This document shows positions 59,525-64,000 of a stretch of DNA of 64,000 bases, in pieces (the stretch's first letter is position 1; every line of letters starts with the position of its first letter). Below the pieces are notes generated by a model that saw only the letters and a list, made by a program, of their open reading frames with translations, was not told where the DNA came from and did no database searches. The DNA lies in the NCBI RefSeq assembly GCF_011947265.1, contig NZ_JAATHD010000019.1, forward strand, positions 1 to 64,000. Reading direction: 5' to 3'. The DNA is from Paenibacillus sp. HB172176. GTDB taxonomy: Bacteria; Bacillota; Bacilli; Paenibacillales; Paenibacillaceae. The position numbers were made by a program, and so were the translations under genes.

Positions 59525-60504
59525 TATTGTTCAAGCTCCCTTCTCATGATGGCGAATTGCTTCACAGTCTTGAATCCGGCTCTCTCATAAATGCGAATGG
59601 CAGGGTTGTTGCTGCCGGTATATAGACTCATATAATCCGTGCCGATCGTCTGGAATGCCTCGCACAAGCGGAAGAACAGGCTCGAACCGAGTCCATGTCC
59701 TTCATGCTCGGGATGCACCCCAATGCCGGCAAAATAACCCCGTCCGTTCGCTTGACGAATGACCGGTCCTGCAAATCCGACCGCTTGTCCGCGCAAGGCC
59801 GCAATAACGACGGGAGTGCCATTCTCGCAGCTCTCGCCGATTTCCTTCCGCCAGAGCGGATTGCCAAGAGCATCCAGCATTTCGCGTATACCGCTGTGCT
59901 TATCGCGGTCGAACAGCTCGACGGTATAACCGTCTTCCACTGCTTGCGCTTCCTTCGCCAAGATGCTCTCAGGCACTTCGAAGCTGCCGAGCTTCAAATA
60001 CATTGCGTTCTCCACGGCACGCTCAGCATAGCCGGATTGCAGCAGCAACGAATGAAGGGCGCTGCCGATTGGCACGCCCGGGGCATTGTTATGCTCATGC
60101 CGGTCTGTGCCCGGAATGTACCATGGAAGCTGCATCGGATTGAAGAACAGCACATCTGCTTGCTTCTTGCCAAGCTCGCGGAAGCGCATTTCGAGCGCTG
60201 CAAGCATCGTTTTATAGCGATGCTGACTTTCAATGCTTGCATCGCCTCCATCGATCACGATGCATGTGATATAGCCGGCGATATCGCCAAGCGGCAGATC
60301 GTCGCCGGTGCATCCGCATGCAAACCCGGCAACAGCGCCGTCCTCCAGCCATACAAAGGTGTTTTTACCGTCGAAGTATGGGTTGTTAAGAAAGATGCCG
60401 GAGAAGCTCTCCGGCGTCATCTCCTTGTAGCTGTCCCGGACAGCCATTTTGTTCCATAATGCAATGACATCGTCTGCGTATCGGTTATCCCAAGCTGCAA
60501 GCAT
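59524..60504 (-). CDS. GNAT-family N-acetyltransferase
   Basis: A 326-aa protein with two GNAT-like halves. The C-terminal half (about 175-326) has the acetyl-CoA loop GIGVHPEHEGHGLGSSLFFRL and the NNPAIRIYERAGFK end; the N-terminal half resembles a GNAT fold without an obvious CoA loop. The ATG before LAAWDN is chosen because AAGGAG lies 7 bases upstream. Its stop overlaps the PIG-L start. An acetyltransferase next to a deacetylase-family protein behind a sugar importer suggests aminosugar processing; the substrate is unknown. Confidence 0.87.
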   Translation of the reverse strand: MLAAWDNRYADDVIALWNKMAVRDSYKEMTPESFSGIFLNNPYFDGKNTFVWLEDGAVAGFACGCTGDDLPLGDIAGYITCIVIDGGDASIESQHRYKTMLAALEMRFRELGKKQADVLFFNPMQLPWYIPGTDRHEHNNAPGVPIGSALHSLLLQSGYAERAVENAMYLKLGSFEVPESILAKEAQAVEDGYTVELFDRDKHSGIREMLDALGNPLWRKEIGESCENGTPVVIAALRGQAVGFAGPVIRQANGRGYFAGIGVHPEHEGHGLGSSLFFRLCEAFQTIGTDYMSLYTGSNNPAIRIYERAGFKTVKQFAIMRRELEQ

Positions 60505-60575
60505 GCTGTCACTCCTTGTTTCGTTTTGCAGAGCCTTCTTTGGTGGACGCAAGCGCCTCCTTACTCACACTCTTG

Positions 60576-61436
60576 TCAGCCCTTCACCGCGCCGACCGTT
60601 ACGCCCTCCAGGAAGTAGCGCTGCAAGCTGAAGAACAGGATGAACATCGGCAGCGCCGAGATTGTGGCTCCCGCCATCATAGGCGCGAAGTAGGTGGTGT
60701 TGGCGAAACGGAAGTTTTTCAGACCGACTTGAATCGTCTGCATATCCATTGTGTTCGTCACGAGGAACGGCCAGAAAAAGACGTTCCAGGACTCCATGAA
60801 GGTCAGAATGGCCATAACAGCCATAACCGTCTTCGAGAGCGGCATAATCAATCGGACGAAGATGCCGAACTGACTCGAGCCCTCCACCTTGGCGCTTTCG
60901 ATAATTTCCTTCGGAATGGTGCTCATGAATTGTTTGGCCAGGAAGATGTTATACACATTCACAAGCGTCGGCATAATGAGCGCGCCATACGTATTCTGAA
61001 CCTGGAAGATGTTCACGATCAGAATATAGAGCGGAACCTGTGTCACCTGATACGGTATCATCATGGCCGCAAGCAGCACGGCGAACAGCACATTGCGCCC
61101 ACGGAACTCAATCTTGGAGAATGCATAGCCCGCCACAGTGGCGAAGATGACATTCGATACCATCAGGATGGTTGAGACAATCAGTGAATTCAGAATCCAA
61201 CGGTACGAATATTCGCTGAAGTCGAAGAAGAATTTGTATGAATCGAATGAAAAGTGGGTTGGCAGGATCGAATAGCTGATCGCCCCTGCTTCTACCGGAT
61301 CGCCGAAGGAAGACATGATCATGAAATAGATCGGGAATAACGTTGCGAGCGCAAACAGCAGAAGGAGGATGACGATTATGGTGTTGCGTGTGTATCTGAG
61401 CGAGCGATTTCCTAAGTGTAAGTTAAACAGTCCCAA
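60576..61436 (-). CDS. sugar ABC transporter permease, MalG/UgpE-type
   Basis: A 286-aa permease. It has six hydrophobic segments starting at NTIIVILLLLFALATLFPIYFM; the EAA loop reads IIESAKVEGSSQFGIFVRL, and the chain ends in YFLEGVTVGAVKG. The start is a TTG after AGAAGGAGGG. It lies 20 bp after the partner permease. Confidence 0.9.
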   Translation of the reverse strand: MGLFNLHLGNRSLRYTRNTIIVILLLLFALATLFPIYFMIMSSFGDPVEAGAISYSILPTHFSFDSYKFFFDFSEYSYRWILNSLIVSTILMVSNVIFATVAGYAFSKIEFRGRNVLFAVLLAAMMIPYQVTQVPLYILIVNIFQVQNTYGALIMPTLVNVYNIFLAKQFMSTIPKEIIESAKVEGSSQFGIFVRLIMPLSKTVMAVMAILTFMESWNVFFWPFLVTNTMDMQTIQVGLKNFRFANTTYFAPMMAGATISALPMFILFFSLQRYFLEGVTVGAVKG

Positions 61437-61456
61437 GAGGGATCCCTCCTTCTACT

Positions 61457-62356
61457 TTAATATTCGATGTCTTTCCCAAGCACCTTGAACTGGAAGAAAG
61501 CGACGATGCCGATAATAAGCGCAAGCACAAGCGACTGAGCCGCAGCCTTGCCGAATTCGAAATATTTGAACGCGGTATCGAAAATCAGAAGTCCAACCAT
61601 CGTTGTTGAGTGATCCGGTCCGCCGCCTGTCATCAGGTAAGCGTTCTGGAACACCTGGAAGGATCCGATCACGCCGGTTACCAACAGGAATAGCGTTGTC
61701 GGCTTCAGGCATGGGATGACGATATGCCACATTTTCTGCCAAAAGTTAGCACCGTCGATGTCTGCCGCCTCATAATAGCTGGAATCGATGCCGAGCAAAG
61801 CCGCGACATAGATAATAATGCTTGTGCCGTGGCTGGACAGCCAGGACATGAGAACGAGCGAGAACATGGAGGTGGCGCTGGTACCGAGCCAGTTCTGATT
61901 GTCGATGCCGAACAGTCCAATAATTTGATTCAAAATACCGCCGGGCATCGGATCGTAGATCCATAGCCATACAACGGATAATGCTACGCCTGACGCAACC
62001 GCAGGAAGATAGTAAACCGCCTTGAACGTGGTCTGGGCCCATTTCTGCAGGGGCATAATCAGAATCGAGATAGCAAAAGCGATAATTAATGCTACAGGTA
62101 CAGTTAATACGGTGTAGACAATCGTGTTCTTGACCGATCTCCAGAATAAGTCGCTGGAGAAGATGTCCGCATAATTGTCCAGTCCAATATAGGTGGAGCC
62201 TAGTGGTTTGTATTCTTGAAAGCTGATCAGAAATGCGCTTATGACGGGGTATGCTGTGAATAAGGCGTACACAACGAGTGCGACTGCGATAAAGGCATAT
62301 GCCCAAGCGCTGTCTCCTCGATTTAAGCGATTTTTGATTTTCGTTGCTCGAGCCAT
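61457..62356 (-). CDS. sugar ABC transporter permease, MalF/UgpA-type
   Basis: A 299-aa permease. The N-terminal helix WAYAFIAVALVVYALFTAYPV and the EAA loop SYYEAADIDGANFWQKMWHI identify the family. The ATG follows GAAAGGAGTC. It is separated from the binding-protein gene by a 161-bp gap holding an intercistronic hairpin. Confidence 0.9.
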   Translation of the reverse strand: MARATKIKNRLNRGDSAWAYAFIAVALVVYALFTAYPVISAFLISFQEYKPLGSTYIGLDNYADIFSSDLFWRSVKNTIVYTVLTVPVALIIAFAISILIMPLQKWAQTTFKAVYYLPAVASGVALSVVWLWIYDPMPGGILNQIIGLFGIDNQNWLGTSATSMFSLVLMSWLSSHGTSIIIYVAALLGIDSSYYEAADIDGANFWQKMWHIVIPCLKPTTLFLLVTGVIGSFQVFQNAYLMTGGGPDHSTTMVGLLIFDTAFKYFEFGKAAAQSLVLALIIGIVAFFQFKVLGKDIEY

Positions 62357-62433
62357 TACGCAAGACTCCTTTCCGCTGTCGCTTCATGAAATGTACACGG
62401 GTAGAAATGAATTCGGTATTGCCGATGTAATGT

Positions 62434-62467
62434 CGGATAGCCGCCCGGTTGAAGGGACGGCTATCCG
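62434..62467 (-). terminator. intercistronic hairpin between binding protein and permeases
   Basis: A perfect 10-bp stem CGGATAGCCG/CGGCTATCCG with a 14-base apex that can pair further (CCC/GGG), 50 bases after the binding-protein stop, no T-run. Same position as the hairpin at 38029-38058. Confidence 0.65.
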
Positions 62468-62517
62468 ATTGTAGCAGATACTCTTAGTTGCTTCTAGTGA
62501 GATTTCATCTTTGTAAT

Positions 62518-63975
62518 TTAGTCTTGAACGACGCCGTCTTCGCCGAACATGTCGACAGCGGCTTTCTTCACGGCATCGTACATGTCTTCAGGAGAAATCT
62601 CATCGGCAAGCAAAGCTTGAAGCTTAGGAACGATAACTTCGGTCTCAAGCTTGATCGCGTCAGCGCCTTTGTCTACAGGAATGTCAGGGCGAGCTGGAGC
62701 CGCATGCTCAAGCATCTTCGCAACAGCAGCGATGTTGTAATCCGCTTGCGTAATTTCCATATCCTTGGCCGCTTCGCGAGCTGTATTCGTAATGTTCGCT
62801 ACATACAAGTCGGCTGCCGTCTGAGCAGCTACTTGACCGCTGGCCAGGAAGTAAGCCGCTTTTGCAACATTCGCTTTGTGCTCGTCTGTCGGATCCTTCT
62901 TGCCGCGGAATGCGACATAACCGTCAACGACAGTGGAAGCTACCGGATCGGCTCCGGCGAAGGATGGAACAGGCAATACGATATAGTCGGCTTTGATGCT
63001 GTCCTTCACGGCGCTGCTGTCGTTCGCGTCGATCTTCGCGTTGTTCTTCTTGGCGGAATTCTCGAATACGGCAAGGCCTTTGCCCGTAATCATCGTTTGA
63101 CCGGTCAAGAACATGTTCCAGCGTTTGCCGGCATCGACGGAGCTAAGCTCTTTCGGCATGGAGCCGTCGTCGATCATTTGGCGAATATCTTGAAGCACAG
63201 TCAGGTAGTTCTTGCTTGTGTAAGCATATTTCAAATCGGTCGTGAATGGAGAAGGCATGCCTGCGCTCTTCACCAGAATGTTCAGATAGTCCTTGGACGC
63301 GACGCCGGCTGTCGCGAATACGAAACCGTAACGCTTCGTTGTGTCGCCTTCCTTCACGACGCCCTTCTTGATGGCTTCGCGGAACTCGTCGTACGTCCAG
63401 CCGTTCTGTTGAATGGTCTTCCAGTCGATGCCGGCTTCCTCCAGGAACTGCTTGTTACCGCCGAGAGCGTGAACCTCCATGTAAGCAGGCAAGCCGTACA
63501 GGCCGTCGCCGTTCTTCATGTATTCAAGCGGCGCCGCGTCATAATCGGCGATCATGTCGTCGGTAAGAATGCCGTTCAGATTAAGCAGCGTGCCGGTATC
63601 GGCATATTTGGAAATGCCGTCGGAGCCGATGAAGGCGATATCCGGAGGACTTCCCGCATTCACTTGAGTATCCAGCTTCTGGGTAATATCCTCCCAGCTT
63701 GCAGGCTCGATTTTCAAAGTCAGGTTCGGATACTGCTTGTTGAAGTCCGCTTCCATCTGATCGAAGTTGTCCTGATACGTTGGAGATACCGGAGGCAATA
63801 ATGCCGTGATGGTGTCTTTCGCATCGGAAGTTGCTCCGGAGCCGGCTGTGCTGGTCGGCGCGTTGGTGTTGCCGCCGTTGTTCTCATTGTTGTTGTTCGA
63901 ACCGCAAGCCGTCAAGGTACCCAGGGAAAGCGACAAAGCCAATACTGTTGCAGCAACTTTTCTTCTTCTCATCAT
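62518..63975 (-). CDS. extracellular sugar-binding lipoprotein of the third ABC importer
   Basis: A 485-aa family 1 solute-binding protein. The signal peptide MMRRRKVAATVLALSLSLG ends in lipobox LTAC, followed by an Asn/Gly/Thr linker; the mature chain has FNKQYPNLTLKIEPASWEDIT and NAGSPPDIAFIGSDG as typical lobe-1 blocks. The ATG follows GGGAGG. It is first of eight minus-strand genes running through the importer, GNAT, PIG-L, NamZ and two kinases, so its ligand may be a peptidoglycan or aminosugar fragment. The promoter lies outside the window. Confidence 0.92.
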   Translation of the reverse strand: MMRRRKVAATVLALSLSLGTLTACGSNNNNENNGGNTNAPTSTAGSGATSDAKDTITALLPPVSPTYQDNFDQMEADFNKQYPNLTLKIEPASWEDITQKLDTQVNAGSPPDIAFIGSDGISKYADTGTLLNLNGILTDDMIADYDAAPLEYMKNGDGLYGLPAYMEVHALGGNKQFLEEAGIDWKTIQQNGWTYDEFREAIKKGVVKEGDTTKRYGFVFATAGVASKDYLNILVKSAGMPSPFTTDLKYAYTSKNYLTVLQDIRQMIDDGSMPKELSSVDAGKRWNMFLTGQTMITGKGLAVFENSAKKNNAKIDANDSSAVKDSIKADYIVLPVPSFAGADPVASTVVDGYVAFRGKKDPTDEHKANVAKAAYFLASGQVAAQTAADLYVANITNTAREAAKDMEITQADYNIAAVAKMLEHAAPARPDIPVDKGADAIKLETEVIVPKLQALLADEISPEDMYDAVKKAAVDMFGEDGVVQD

Positions 63976-64000
63976 TTCGTAAGATCCTCCCTTGATTTGT

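Noticed and set aside
62488..63801. A 437-codon plus-strand frame opposite the third binding-protein gene
   Set aside because: The minus-strand lipoprotein is complete with signal peptide and lipobox; the plus frame has no ribosome site or recognisable domain.

Overview
The window looks like chromosome from a Paenibacillus-type Gram-positive (Bacillota, Paenibacillaceae). Evidence for this: strong AGGAGG ribosome sites with GTG/TTG starts, YesM/YesN-type two-component pairs beside LplB/YtcP-type sugar importers, a giant SLH-anchored multidomain polysaccharidase, a reductase-less bacterial nitric oxide synthase, and abundant intergenic palindromic repeats. This assignment rests on gene content, not a database match. 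No rRNA, tRNA, CRISPR, phage or insertion-sequence gene was seen.

Layout. 1-10.3 kb: a possible partial gene end and a dispersed repeat, then on the minus strand NO synthase, UV damage endonuclease UvsE, peptidase T and a PAS-GGDEF-EAL-PilZ protein; opposite lies an 853-aa membrane-anchored protein of unknown function. 10.3-19.9 kb: a 2786-aa secreted enzyme (carbohydrate-binding modules, GH26-like and GH50-like catalytic domains, SLH anchor), divergent from a LacI-type regulator. 19.9-21.3 kb: a repeat island with four tandem families, including an array of eleven 51-bp hairpin units. 21.4-28.6 kb: sugar importer (two permeases, a frameshifted binding protein) plus response regulator and sensor kinase. 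28.7-32.9 kb: acyltransferase, MHYT-PAS-GGDEF-EAL protein and a small unknown protein. 33.0-42.5 kb: a second kinase/regulator pair followed by a complete sugar importer, a FAD oxidoreductase and an SGNH hydrolase, closed by a strong terminator. 42.5-54.5 kb: a diguanylate cyclase, a kinase-receiver-kinase hybrid, the agmatine-to-putrescine pair, a sulfatase, a small unknown protein, an AraC/GyrI-like regulator, an HNH nuclease and a VOC protein. 54.6-64.0 kb (minus): a third importer followed by a GNAT acetyltransferase, a PIG-L family protein, NamZ-type muramidase, a BadF-type sugar kinase and AnmK.

The genes form carbohydrate-acquisition modules (extracellular depolymerase, importers, sensing pairs, processing enzymes), with one module that appears devoted to peptidoglycan fragments. 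Three c-di-GMP enzymes lie between them. The most unusual content is non-coding: the hairpin repeat island with a solitary relative at 49.6 kb, a ~190-bp four-motif palindromic element present three times (0.5, 51.5 and 58.5 kb), and a long inverted repeat at 57.1 kb.
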